Positions 23,892 through 34,704 of a stretch of DNA of 64,000 bases are shown here, piece by piece. This DNA is from Wallemia ichthyophaga EXF-994 (lineage: Eukaryota; Basidiomycota; Wallemiomycetes; Wallemiales; Wallemiaceae). The notes below the pieces were generated by a model, which worked only from the letters and a program-made list of their open reading frames with translations, was not told the DNA's origin and searched no databases. Position numbers and translations under genes: made by a program. The stretch's first letter is position 1, and each line of letters opens with the position of its first letter. The stretch covers positions 282,932-346,931 of the forward strand of contig NW_008806284.1 of NCBI RefSeq assembly GCF_000400465.1. The letters run 5' to 3'.

Positions 23892-24366
23892 TCAAATGCT
23901 CTTCGCAGGTCTCAGCAGTGGCCTCAGCTGAGGACGCGTGAGTTTAGCAATGGTTCTGCTGCTGCTGCTTTTTAAATTCATCTTGATACTATCTTTCATG
24001 CTACTCTTGATGCTCTTGCTGCTTCTCTGTATATTGCGCTTGCACCTCTCGATTCCCTTTCGAGCTTAATTTCATCGCTTAGCACCCTCCCTAATTGCAT
24101 TCCCCTACTGTTTGTAATCTCTGCAGCAACTTTGAAAGCATTCTCTGTATCATTGCTATTGCTATTGCTCTTGAAACCACTACCACTTCGGGTCTGTTGA
24201 ACCCGATGAAAATCTTATTCATCCCTCTCTTCTGAAGGAAAGACACCGCTGATACTCCACAAGTATCTATGTTGATTCTTCGAGTGATCAGTGAGCTCAT
24301 CTGGCGAGTAATTTTATTGGTTTGATTGTGTGCGAGTGTGCTTTGAGAGATTGTGCTGTGAGTCAT
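23892..24366 (-). pseudogene. Decayed tandem copy of the WGIGGVFP small gene
   Basis: On the minus strand this stretch still encodes, in changing frames, a relative of the preceding gene: RYLWSISGVFPSEERDE, an in-frame TAA, then DFHRVQQ, NAFKVAAEITNSRGMQLG and a terminal RPQLRPLLRPAKSI. An ATG at 24366 is in another frame, so a frameshift lies between it and the core, and a second one precedes the C-terminal piece. The upstream region also resembles that of the intact gene (CGAAGCTT shortly before the start). This is therefore a tandem duplication including the promoter, later inactivated. Confidence 0.7.
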
Positions 24367-24841
24367 TCTGCATCCCTCACAAAGCACACCTACTATTCCT
24401 ATCGCTTTGCACTTCAAACTCTACCTCCTACTTTCCACTGTCTTATCGAAGCTTATAAAGGGATGGGATCGTACTGGCGTCTTTATTATCGACTCGCACT
24501 GACATCACGTCACCCATTGCACTCTGCTTCCATAATAGGCCTTTGAACATTCAAATTCACATTCGAATTCGCCTCTTTCTCAACCCTTGCTCTTATCTCG
24601 CTTGCTGAGACATGTCAGTGGTCAAAATTAAAACAAGTCTGAATTCATTATAGTCTCGATCTATGCACTCATCGTGGCGCTTTAGGCACAAGTAAACCAT
24701 TTCGTCATCTACTTCTTCACCGCATAAATTATCAGACCTGTCTCACTTTGTCGAAGCAAGTCTAATGTCGTTAAAACGTGTAGCATATATCATGACAATA
24801 AATTAGTCATTACAAATGGGGTATTGTCTACAGAAGCTTAT

Positions 24842-25804
24842 CTAGAGCAAGTCACCCTTGGAAGAGTCCCAGGAACCACTACCAGCTGATGTATCCTTGG
24901 TTGCGCCAGTGGCCCAGTCACCTGAAGTGCCCTTGCCACCCATCTTGCCCTTGCCTCCCTTTGGACCACCCATCATACCTTGTCTCTTGAGCAAATCACC
25001 GCCTGAAGATTCCCATGAGCCACTACCAGCTGAGGTGTCCTTGGTTGCACCAGTGGCCCAGTCACCTGAAGTGCCCTTGCCGCCTTCGCGTGCCGTCAAG
25101 CCTCTCTTACCACCCTGGTAAAATTGACCTCTCTTGAGTAAATCACCCTCGGAGGAGTCCCAGGAGCCACTTCCAGCTGAGGTGTCCTTGGTTGCGCCAG
25201 TGGCCCAGTCACCTGAAGTGCCCTTGCCACCCATCTTGCCCTTGCCTCCCATACCGTGTGCTTGTCTCTTCAATAAGTCACCGTCTGAGGAGTCCCAAGA
25301 GCCGCTGGTTGCTGCAGTGTCCTTAGTGGCACCATTGGCCCACTCACCAGACCCAGCGCCTTTGCCAGCACGCTTGAGCAAGTCACCCTCGCTGTGGTCG
25401 TTTTCACCTGCTGAGGCGGCGCTGTCTTTAGTAGTACCGTAGTTCCATTCGCCAGCTAAAGGATATTAGCTAAGACATTTCGGAAAGTAAAAGTCAACTC
25501 ACAACCACCACCTGAACGTCTTACTCCGTCAGCTGCACGGCTTTGGTACTGGATTACTGTTTAGTTACTTTAAAATGCATCGAATGATACTCACGCCACG
25601 CTTCAAAAGATCACCCTTTGAGCTATCGGTTTCGCCAGAAGTGGCAGCGGTGTCCTTGGTAGCGCCGTTGGCCCATTCACCAGAGCCTGCGCCTGAGCGA
25701 GCGATCTAATGTGCTTGTGAGCGCCGTCATAGGTGCAAATAGTCACGTACCGGAGCGGCTGTTGCAGCAGCAACCATTGCGATTAAAGCGATTGAGAACT
25801 TCAT
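24842..25804 (-). CDS. Secreted kexin-processed repeat precursor (KEP), six repeats
   Basis: A 274-residue precursor in four exons: 25804-25751, 25705-25595, 25548-25503 and 25455-24842, with introns of 45-47 bp and consistent phases. Exon 1 encodes exactly a signal peptide, MKFSIALIAMVAAATAAP. The rest is six units with core SG-E/D-WA-x-GATKDT-x-A...GDLLKR: around residues 22-54, 69-99, 100-134, 135-179, 180-228 and 229-274. Each unit but the last ends in Lys-Arg, the Kex2 site; extra sites follow GVRR and QGGKR. The last three units are nearly identical, implying recent internal duplication, and add Gly/Lys/Met spacers. Processing would release Gly/Ser/Asp-rich peptides of about 35-45 residues, a layout like Ustilago Rep1 repellents. 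No sequence relation to Rep1 is claimed; function is unknown. Confidence 0.8.
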
Positions 25805-26297
25805 AGTATTTGAATTGATGTGGGAGTGTTGTAAAGAAGAATTGTTTTAGAATCTCTTAAATTTATATTTCATTTTAGCGCCATTTTTAGCGTAGCATTC
25901 CGAAGATCCGGCACGAATATTCAAATTTCAAATGGCCGTGGCAAATATGATAGACGATGAGCAAGTGCGAGTAGCTAGACCATCCTTGATGTTCAACACG
26001 TGCTGAATTGAGTGATGGAAGCTGAAGCGGGAGAGAAGTATGTGAAAAATTCAAGTAATTCAAACGATGCTCTTAAAATGGTTTTCTTAAGGAACTTGTA
26101 CACATTAACAAGCTTCTGCAAGCTCTATACACGGCAAGGCAGTAAGACATCGTGTCTTATTTTGATCAAACACACGCATTCTAGATAGCAAACATTGTAA
26201 TATGATAATTTCTAAAAACAAATAGACACATAAGCTTATTCATATCCCAAAGTAGTCATCATCTCTATTATTTCAAGAAGTCATCGTAATTTTCCTT

Positions 26298-26867
26298 TTA
26301 CATTATATTTCTCCTAAGCAGCTCAACCTCACTTTGATCACTTTCACCTGCTGAGGCAGCACTGTCCTTAGTATTACCATAGTTCCATTCAACATCTACA
26401 TTGAATTAGCTCAGACATCCTTCAAAGTTATGCTAAACTCACTTCTACCAGAAAGCTTGAAGCTGCTGACATCAAATTGGCCTCGACGACGCTCAAGTAA
26501 ATATGCGTCAGAGTTGTCGCAAATGCCATTGCCTGCTGAGCTGGTCGAGGTAGCGCTGGTAGCCCATTCATTGTCATCAACTGAGCGACCATTATAAAGA
26601 CCTTGCGATTGAATTTTCAGCTACTAAAACTAGCGTGATAATTACACACACGCCAAGAGCACCATGTCTGGACTCCTGGAGATTGCCTTGCGACCCTTCT
26701 GTCTCGCCAGAAGTGGCAGCGGTGTCTTTGGTAGCACTGTTGGCCCATTCACAAGAGCCTGCTTGTGAACGAGCGATCTAGTGTGCCTGTGAGCGCTGCA
26801 AAGAAACACGTACTGGAGCGGATGTTGAAGCAACAATTATGGCGATCAATGCGATTGAAAGCTTCAT
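26298..26867 (-). CDS. Second, diverged kexin-type repeat precursor (tandem paralogue)
   Basis: Four exons (26867-26814, 26777-26652, 26620-26443, 26395-26298) encode 151 residues with the same architecture as the 24.8-kb gene: a 54-nt first exon for MKLSIALIAIIVASTSAP, then peptide exons in the same phases. Three diverged units are visible: CEWANSATKDTAATSGET..., NEWATSATSTSSAG...YLLERR, and VEWNYGNTKDSAASAGESD...ELLRR. The Kex2 sites have drifted (ERRR, RR), and the first unit has lost its LLKR end. All frames remain open, so it may be a functional divergent copy or an early stage of decay. No long reading frame spans it because the exons are short. The upstream sequence resembles that of its neighbour, so the duplication included the promoter. 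Confidence 0.68.
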
Positions 26868-28286
26868 TTATATGATTTTATGGGAATGTATTGAAAAGAA
26901 AAGGAAAGCTCTGTACTTTCTCATTTAGATCTCATTTAACACATTCTTGCGTCACTTTATCGTGGTAAGATAGAGAGCCGGCATAAGGAAGCATTTTTAG
27001 CTGGGGCAGTTTCGTGGATACCCGAAGACTATCATTGGAGATACTAACGCTAAAGTGAATGGTGTGTTATACCGTTGTAGTGATTAGCCAAGCGAAATAC
27101 AAAACGCGATAAATCCCGAAGAATGTGGAAGTAGCTTGTTTTTGGACTGTTAGGCATTTACACCACATCAAGCTAGCTTTGGCGAGGATTGTCTGATATT
27201 CAAGACAGCAAGACGATTGGTCATAATGTGATCACGACGCACATCCTCGAAGTATCCCAAAATGATAAGATGAGGTGTAGAAAACGAAGCTTCAATTACT
27301 CGCATTACTAGAAGTAGCCATCTGGCCGACATGTAACTGGAACCCCTCTCGATTTCTAAGAGTAACTTCAACGCACCCAACAATTATAATAGCATGGGTA
27401 TCACGACATTTGAAGCGATCAAATGACCTCTTTCAGAATTCTAATTCATCTATTGTTACAGTTCATAAAGATTTCTGGCAACATTGCGCGACGGTTCAAT
27501 GTGAATCTGAAAGTCAAAGCTACAGAGCGAATGCATCTTGTAAAGATTTATATCGGATCAAGCCCCTGCTGATAATCGAGTGGAGCTCAGAGTAAGATGG
27601 ATTTATTTTATACCTTTGCCGAGGCAGTCAAACCGCCAAACTTTATCTAAAAAACCAGCCGTCTGGTCTCATATTGCTCCGACAAGATGGAGCATTTTGA
27701 CAGCTTTGATCACTGATTCGTAACTGAAGCTGGCCACTGACATGTCATGAAACTAATAAACTTAATTAAATCCGCTCCGCTGGCCGTTGATCGGCAAATA
27801 TCCAATCGAGGACTTCATAACCGTTCATTTTGACAGCACCCTCAAATGTTGCCAGGAACTAGCCGCTTGTAGGACGTATGAAGCGCATTAGAAAATATCA
27901 GAAATCGCGAGTAAGTGTGTGAATCCATATTTTTTAGATTGATTCACGTCTTGACTGAGTGTAGAAATGGGTGACTGAATTGCGTATGATGTATGCAAGA
28001 GTAAGACAATGAAGCAGTAGCATAGAAAATTTTCGAAAGCATTTGTGGTTGTTTTACAGTCACTCTGTATGAAGATAAAGGGGTCTGTTGATAGACGTGC
28101 ATAAGCAGCAATGAATAGCAGCGACTGAAACATCTTATAGAAGTATGACGTTTGTGGAAATTGACCTCAGCCAGGTTTGCTTGATGTGATGACTAAATGC
28201 TGAACAAATACACTCATTAACACCGTGAACGGCTATGAGGATCCCTAGTATACCAAAATACAGTTTTACTTGACTATATCAGCCTG
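26868..28286. other. 1.4-kb AT-rich intergenic region
   Basis: No convincing gene. A few reading frames of 60-80 codons (for example at 27168-27383 on the minus strand) lack recognisable motifs and proper starts. The left end holds the promoter of the second repeat-precursor gene. Confidence 0.5.
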
Positions 28287-28893
28287 GAGCTCTTACAGCA
28301 ACAGAAGCTTTCCAACAACAAAATGTCCTTATTACAATACTATATATGCTCATATATACCCTTAATTTGCGCCACATAATGCTTCAGCCTCGTTAGCTTG
28401 GCAGAATGACGAGATGTGACTATAGCAGAAGAATCATCAGCCCAGCTGGCTTTATAAGAAGCGCTATATCTCTCTTGCTTTTCTACATCCCAAAAGACAG
28501 AAATGTACTTCAACACCGCCAAAGCTCTCGCCGTTCTTGCATTCACTGGCACCATCGCATCAGCAGCAGTCACACAACCAGACAACATCGCCCGTCGCAG
28601 AGATGAGAAAGACGCCAACGCCATCAAAGACCACAAGGATGACTACAACTATGGTAATGGTGTCGATTCCAAGAATGACAACAACCACGGCAAATACGAC
28701 AAGCAAGACAAGCTATCTCACGAAGAGGCACTCAAGAAGCATCGCGAGGAAGTTGAGAAGCAAATCAAGCTGAACAATGAGGCTGCTGAGAAGAACAAAG
28801 CGGATGTCAAGGTTGGTTGAAGTGATGTTTGGTGAAAATCAGCTTACACTGTTTTACCAGAAGACAGACGAATACTGGAAGTCTGACAAGAAA
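28287..28893 (+). repeat. Copy A of a ~607-bp inverted duplication
   Basis: It is nearly identical to the reverse complement of 47322-47928. The match starts at GAGCTCT, covers the promoter with its TTTATAAG box at about 28451, exon 1 and the intron, and ends about 11 codons into exon 2. The copies are ~18.4 kb apart. Confidence 0.9.
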
Positions 28894-29517
28894 GATGACA
28901 GCGATGAAATCAACTATAAGAAGCACGATGGTAAGCACGACAGTAACGACGAGAAACAAGATAGCAAGTATGTCAACAAGAAGTCCAGCCATATCAAGCA
29001 CGAGGATGATCGTTATGGTGGCAACGACAAGAAGCACAGCGGCGATAAACACAGCGACAACAAAAAGGAAGAGGATAACAAATACCACATGAAACATGAC
29101 GACCAAATTTCAAGCGGTAAGAAGCATAGCAACAACGACATGAAGCATGACGACAAGATGGACAAAAAAGTGAAGCACGAAAATAATGATAAGAAGCATG
29201 ATAATGAGGATTTCAGCGGTAGCAAGAAGCACGATGACAATAAATACAACGAAAAGACGTCTGGGAACAACATTAAGATTCATGACAACGACATGAAACA
29301 CGACGATGGCAAGTACGATGATAGAAAGTTAACTGAGAACAATTACGGCAGTAACGACAAGACGCACGATAGTGACGTTGAACACGGCAACAACGGCAAG
29401 AATCAAGGTGACAAGAAGCATTACAATAAGCACAACGAAAACGACAAAAAGGCCGAGAACAAAAACGGCGAGAAGAACAACAACAAATACGACGACGAAA
29501 ATAATGAAAAGAATTAA
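28503..29517 (+). CDS. Secreted Lys/His/Asp/Asn-rich repeat protein, copy A
   Basis: A 321-residue protein in two exons (28503-28811 and 28861-29517; 49-bp intron GTTGGT...CCAG, phase 0). MYFNTAKALAVLAFTGTIASA is a clear signal peptide, followed by an N-terminal region with an IARRR dibasic/tribasic site and a helical HEEALKKHREEVEKQIKLN segment. Exon 2 is an extreme low-complexity chain of Lys, His, Asp, Asn and Ser, with short irregular repeats such as KKHDDNK, DMKHDD and NDKKHS. There is no known domain. High His/Asp content suggests metal binding or hydration at the cell surface; that is inference. A TATA-like TTTATAAG lies ~50 bp upstream. Copy B at 46902-47712 differs by only three residues in the first 103. 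Confidence 0.75.
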
Positions 29518-29943
29518 GCATGCTGATCACTGCACATAGTAATCTTTCTGAATCATGTATTGAATCACGAATGAACTAAATTGTCTTGAATATGAACGAA
29601 ATTGGAACCAAAAAGTCTTGAATATAAATGCAATTGGAACCAAAAATTCTTAGCAGATGTTCTAGCACAGCCACGGCAAGTAAATCTGCAGTACGCTGAT
29701 ACTTGTTGCGCCGAATGAGCTTGAGCCGAAGCGATCCGCGCAGCAGCGTAAGGAAAAAGTTTACTGGCCGGGAGAAACCCAAAAATAATTAATGTAATTC
29801 GTAAAGGGGAGCTCTGCGAACGGCAGGATTCCTGCGTTCGTCCGTCGGCCAATTTACACGGCCAAAAAAAGAACGAGCAGCACCCTTATATAGACGAGGG
29901 AGGATGAAATTTGGAGTGTTCATCAACATCCAAAACAAGAAAC
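29518..29943. other. Intergenic region with TATA-like promoter
   Basis: No gene seen. A TTATATAG box at about 29885 sits ~55 bp upstream of the ATG at 29944 and probably drives that gene. Confidence 0.4.
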
Positions 29944-30537
29944 ATGCCAGCAGCTACAGCAGCAAAAATACCGATCCCCATATTCTCGAGCAGCATCCAG
30001 GGCTTCGATCCATGTACGGCGTGGTGTCCAACGCTCCATTTAACGACGCACTCTTCTATAACGAGCAGCGGTGAGCTACTCGTGGATGTGCTGCAGTTCA
30101 ACGAGACTATTGCAACGATATCGCTCAAACCTAATGGCAGGGGAGGACTCGGTAGATTTGGATATCTCGAAATGCAATTCGATAAAGAGATACATATGAT
30201 GCCTGATACCGGATACAGCGCTCTTAGTGCGAGTCCACCGCGCATCTCAACGCCCTACCTCTCCACAGCGAAATGTGTTGGAAACGTAATACGCACCCAG
30301 AAAGAAGTCCTGGCGGATTTTGTGGAGAACAAGGAGAAGACACACCCGCTATTCAGAAGCATGAGGTCGAAGGCACACCAAAATCGATCATTCATCAACA
30401 TCTACAAGGATGAAGCGGTGAATGGAGTTGAGTGTTTTATTCTGATAGTGTGTCGCAAGCTTTTCGCGGGTATAGGGTTGAATGAGAAAGCGCACCCACC
30501 GCACAAGACAAGCCATCACAAAAGCGTCAAGGTGTGA
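29944..30537 (+). CDS. Hypothetical protein, 197 residues
   Basis: An intact single-exon frame from an ATG (the frame is open slightly further upstream but without an ATG). The translation is mixed in composition, with segments such as SGELLVDVLQFNETIATISL and GGLGRFGYLEMQFDKEIH that look like beta-rich folded protein, and a basic His/Lys tail. There is no signal peptide, membrane span or motif I recognise. A TATA-like box ~55 bp upstream supports expression. It lies between the charged repeat protein and the bZIP gene, which is on the other strand and converges. Confidence 0.45.
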   Translation: MPAATAAKIPIPIFSSSIQGFDPCTAWCPTLHLTTHSSITSSGELLVDVLQFNETIATISLKPNGRGGLGRFGYLEMQFDKEIHMMPDTGYSALSASPPRISTPYLSTAKCVGNVIRTQKEVLADFVENKEKTHPLFRSMRSKAHQNRSFINIYKDEAVNGVECFILIVCRKLFAGIGLNEKAHPPHKTSHHKSVKV

Positions 30538-30595
30538 GGGGGATGTAGGCAGTCTACGCTCATCCCACCAGTCAATTTATATCCAGTCAGTCCTA

Positions 30596-31281
30596 CTAAA
30601 CCATCCCCGCTAATCTAGCAATTCTGCAATCTAACAAAAATGCATTTAAGGCGTATATGAGATGCGTATCGTGATGAATTATATTATGAAGATCTAAAAA
30701 TGGCTTGCGGTTATGATATATTTGCTTCGTCTGTCTGCAACTACACGATGCGATATGTGATCTGTTCGACAAACATGTTGCTACTATACTTGGTATTATA
30801 CAGTGCACTCTGCAATTCGAAAACGAAGCTATATAGTGTGAGATTGTGAATCATACACATAAGACACCCACCTATTCAGATAATCTTTCTCCTGCTCCAG
30901 ATCTGCATTGCTCTTCTTAAGCAGCAGCACCTCCTCCTTGAGCTGCGCCGTGATACGCTGACGCGCGCGAAAGTTAGCAACGTTTTGGCGATTGCGTTCT
31001 TTGCGCGTCTGTCTCGTGGACACCTGCTTCCCAACACTTGGTGACGGTGTTTTAGATGTTTTTGCGGAGCAAGACTCGGAGGAGGCATCTAAGCGCGAGT
31101 GGGAGTCTGAGAACTGAGAATCTTCTGCTTTTAACATGTTTGGGAAGGGGTGAGCTGTGGATTCTATAGTGCGCATCAGCTGCAATGTCCTTGACTCTAC
31201 GCACGACGTACGGCATCCTTCCACTCTTACTGGGTATGCGTAATTTGCCACTGCTGCCGCTGAATTGTGGGACATTATCAT
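30596..31281 (-). CDS. bZIP transcription factor
   Basis: Exon 1 (31281-30872) encodes a basic region and zipper: RKERNRQNVANFRARQR has the conserved Asn and Arg of the N-x7-R bZIP DNA-contact motif, and it is followed by LKEEVLLLKKSNADLEQEKD with heptad-spaced hydrophobics. Exon 1 ends at AATAG|GTGGGT, the favourite donor of this genome, so splicing is likely. A fitting acceptor at 30810 gives a second exon (30809-30596) adding 71 residues with no recognised domain, for 207 residues in total. Other acceptors in the same frame exist, and an unspliced end would add a short tail instead. The N-terminal half is Ser-rich and probably disordered. Another bZIP gene lies just upstream on the same strand. 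Confidence 0.72.
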
Positions 31282-31847
31282 CGGGTGTAAACTATTAAAG
31301 AGCTGATGCAGCTTTTATGGACGCTTCAGCCCCTTGTGTTTCTCATTTTTTGGGGTGCCGCTGAACCAAATGACAAATCTAGGCACACGGAGAGTGAGAG
31401 GGGAAAATTGCCCTGAGGAGCGATGGAGGGAGAACTTATGAAATTCTGCAGCTAATGCGCCGTGTGCGGATGTCAAATGAGACGTATTTGCTGTTTTTCT
31501 GCACCTTGGGATACACGCTGCAAGCACTACATTCAAGTTAGGAACGATTATGTGCCTTATACCAGCTAATAAAACTAAGGAGTCAAATTAAACTGGGCCA
31601 AGAACTTTCGGGAGGCATTTGATGCTTCCAGAAAAAGCCACCAAATGTTACCAAAAGCTACCGCTGTGGAGATGGCCGAGAGCTGAAGTGGAGAGATGTC
31701 GAATAAGCCTAGAGTATAGATATTTTGACGGATATCTGGTAGTACAAAATATTAATTGGCCGATCTAGCAGCCAGAATGTGAGATATGCGGGTGTAGAAT
31801 ACACAGTGATATTGGGACATAGCGTTTGTATGACTACCGTAATTTTT
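31282..31847. other. Intergenic region between the two bZIP genes
   Basis: No supported gene; it presumably holds the promoter of the downstream bZIP gene and the 3' end of the upstream one. Confidence 0.4.
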
Positions 31848-32533
31848 CTAGAAGATCCTTTGTGTGTACATATTGCCCCCCTCATAATGGCCCTGCTGCT
31901 CGAGTGAAAGGCGTCTATTCTCATCCTTTAGCGCGAGATTCTCCCTCTGTAGGCGCACTCGCTCCCGCTTCAGCCAGTCGTTTTCCATCTGCAGTGACTC
32001 TGTTTTGTACTGCTGACGGATTCTGAATCTACTCGCAGCCTGCTTGTTCCTCTCGCGCTGCTGGAGCTTCTTATCGGCGTCGTTGGTATCTGAGATATTG
32101 TGCTGGGTAGTAGTGCTGTTGCTGCCGAGACTATCTGCGGTACTGGCATTGGTATTGGTATTTAAGGATGACTTCCTGCTCGAAGTCGCATTGCTGCCTT
32201 CAGATTCATACGAGCTGCGACGCGATCTGGCGAACGAGGGTTGCTGATGTATGTAGTGCGGCAGCGCGAATGGCGGTATCTCTCTTTCCGGTGCTAGGGT
32301 ATTTCTATGTTAGAGACATAGCCGAGACGCACGCCACTCACAGGCTTTAATACCGGTAAATCCGTTGGCGGGGTATGTTTGGTAAAAGGGACTTAAATAG
32401 GAGGATTCTTGGTGGGAATGTTAGCTGAGTGAGACGTCAACACATCTCACTCACCCTGCTGCGCTGTACAACTCGCGCTGGTCGCATTTGAGTTGCCGGG
32501 GCTGTCGTTGTAATTGGTTTTGGTTTTGGACAT
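31848..32533 (-). CDS. bZIP transcription factor in three short exons
   Basis: The gene has no long open frame from an ATG and was found by splicing: exon 1 32533-32455 (MSKTKTNYNDSPGNSNATSA), exon 2 32407-32342, exon 3 32293-31848, with introns of 47 and 52 bp, consistent phases and no internal stop; 196 residues. Exon 3 carries a classic bZIP: RERNKQAASRFRIRQQY (Asn-x7-Arg basic region) followed by a long zipper with MENDWLKRERVRLQRENL and LKDENRRL. The basic region resembles Gcn4/cys-3-type regulators (NKQAASRFR). Upstream is a Ser/Asn/Thr-rich, probably activating segment. The acceptor of exon 3 must be the second of two nearby AGs, since the first would create a stop. Confidence 0.8.
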
Positions 32534-33456
32534 TTGAACATGAACGTATGATCAGAACCAGCTGTCGATGGCTTTGTTCAGATCGCCCTCCGATTTTAAT
32601 CAGATTGATGATCTGGTAACGCAACCCACTCGCGTGTTCGCTTAATGAAGGCAGTGCCTTATGGATGGAGAAAGCGCGTGGCTATGTTTGTGTATTGCTT
32701 CATTTTACTTCCATTCCACGCTCTTCCTCACATGCCTATCTTCGCGGCAGCAAATTTAATATAAATGGTCAGATGAGAATGCATGGACACAATCCGAGAA
32801 GGGGAAAATAATTGCAACGTGTACCAAACAGCCACGGGATATCGTGGATTCTTTTTTGATCCAAAAGTAAGCGTTTTGAATCCTCCGAGGACTCAACCCG
32901 GAGAAGAGGCATTAGTCCGAGATGCGCCAGGGTATTTTTGGCGCTGGAGGCTTCTGGACGTAAATTGAGTTTTCATGCACATACACAATTACGCACCCAT
33001 GTTTACATCACAAAACCTCCGATAGTCCAAATTGCATTCTAAATATATCTCCGATAAAAAGGACAGAGAATCAAATACATATCCATGACAGCGCTGAAAG
33101 CAGTCCCACGATTCTCCCGCATACGCCAACATACCACCGCGCCATGTGACATAAATCTTCAATATGTAAACATCAAGTGGAGGTTAGTCAGCTATGACTA
33201 AACATCCCGTGGCGGGTAAGAAGTGGGTGTAAGGATCTTTAGGGGATTACTGTCCAAAACAACAAGATTGTGCTATTGTTTTTGAAAATTGGCCGCGGAA
33301 ATGAAGCTGCCAATGCTGGGGATGCATATGCATGATTTCATCTGTCCGATCAGTGCGGAAGTGAATAAGCAAGTGTGAAAGCTGCCGCTCAGGCGCTCAA
33401 GCCAGAGCCCGAGCCCAAGCCATAGCGTCCACGTCTTCTCCTCCTTCTCAACATCG
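32534..33456. other. Intergenic region
   Basis: No supported gene. A 61-codon frame at 32783-32968 and a start-like ORF near 33086 were seen, but neither has recognisable features. It holds the divergent promoters of the bZIP and MDM12 genes. Confidence 0.4.
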
Positions 33457-34245
33457 ATGAGCGTCGATATTGATTACACCAAGCTCGATCAAAGCCTGGC
33501 AGACAATCTGCTCAGCATTCTCAATGAGCGTCTCGAAGAGATGCAGAAACCATCGATCCTCGGCCACATCGAGTTTACGAATCTGAGTTGGTGGGTTTGA
33601 AGATGGCGGGAGATGCGCACCGCTGACGCATCCGCAAGGGGAGATATGGCGCCTGATATTGAACTGGAGGAAATTGGAGAGCTTTCTGAGGAGTTCAACG
33701 AGAGCGATGAGGAGGACGTGAATGGTGAGGATGAGGCGCACGAGGCGGCAGATCTCAAACACCCGGCACAAATTAGAGACAGCAACAACAACCACAACGC
33801 CAGTGAATCACAACCCAAAAGAGCCTCCTCAACAATCCCAAATATGCAGATACAGTTGCGCATTACGCACGAATCAGATATGCGTTTAACGCTGCTCACG
33901 AATCTTCTCGTAAACTTCCCAAGTCCAGGCTTTATGAGTTTGCCCGTCAAACTCGCAGTGCGGGGGATTGTGCTCCACTCGAAAGCCATCATCGGCATCG
34001 ACAGCCAGAGACGCCAGGTGCATTTCTCACTGGTAGAGCCATACGACGAGAACAGCGAGGATGACGACGATGTACAGAATCACATTCTCCAGAGTCTAGT
34101 CGTCGAGAGTGAGATTGGGGATGTGGACAGACACACACTCAAGAATGTGCGCAAGGTCGAGAATTTCGTACTCGAATACCTGCGTAATCTTCTCAATAAC
34201 GAGATTGTATGGCCCAATTACCACACGTTCATTCTCGATGATTAG
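33457..34245 (+). CDS. MDM12: Mdm12, ERMES complex SMP-domain lipid-transfer subunit
   Basis: A 246-residue protein in two exons (33457-33590 and 33639-34245; 48-bp intron, GTGGGT...CAAG). The N-terminus MSVDIDYTKLDQSLADNLLS is the Mdm12 start. After the junction, GDMAPDIELEEIGE and an acidic insert follow, then the SMP core: LRITHESDMRLTLLTNLLVN, FPSPGFMSLPVKLAVRGI and VVESEIGDVDRHTLKNVRKV, ending in WPNYHTFIL. ERMES (Mmm1, Mdm10, Mdm12, Mdm34) tethers ER to mitochondria, and Mdm12 binds phospholipid between the membranes. It is compact compared with yeast Mdm12 (271 residues). Confidence 0.93.
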
Positions 34246-34704
34246 CGTGTGCGATTGGCAGGGGAGTTGCACAAAATATACCACAAGCACAGCAAAAACA
34301 TAGCTCGATTGTATAGAATACTCAATGAATTTGTATATTAGACGGCTCGAGGCGAGCGCGGAGACTACTACGGATACATCTCGCAGCTAGCACAAGAAGA
34401 ATTTGAGAAGACAGCACAGTTAATAAAAGGGCTAAAACACCTACACGCGCCTCTAATATACTCTCACTCGATTTTAAATATTTTGAAAATTTGGTGACGA
34501 GAAGACTTTTTCGATGTGAGTTTCTTAGACCGCAACAGCTTCAGCGTGAGTAGAATTTTGAAGCAGGGAGAGTACGCAGGGTTAGAGAAGCCATGTGGAA
34601 TTGCTGAGCTTGTTTTTCATACTTTGGTTGTTTTTCTTACTTGGCTTGCTCGCTTTCGTACTCCCCAGCACCTACAAACACATCACTAACAAATCCACAG
34701 TAAC
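34246..34704. promoter_or_regulatory. Upstream region of RPL5, possible 5'UTR intron
   Basis: A GTGAGT at about 34549 and a CACTAAC branch-like word followed by ATCCACAG at about 34700 could bound a leader intron of about 150 bp ending a few bases before the RPL5 ATG, common in ribosomal protein genes. No snoRNA was recognised inside. Confidence 0.4.

Noticed and set aside
24842-25804. Repeat precursor as a cyclic RiPP (dikaritin/borosin type) cluster
   Set aside because: No UstYa-like oxidase, methyltransferase or other tailoring gene lies nearby, and the units are 35-45 residues of Gly/Ser/Asp, unlike the short conserved cores of such RiPPs.
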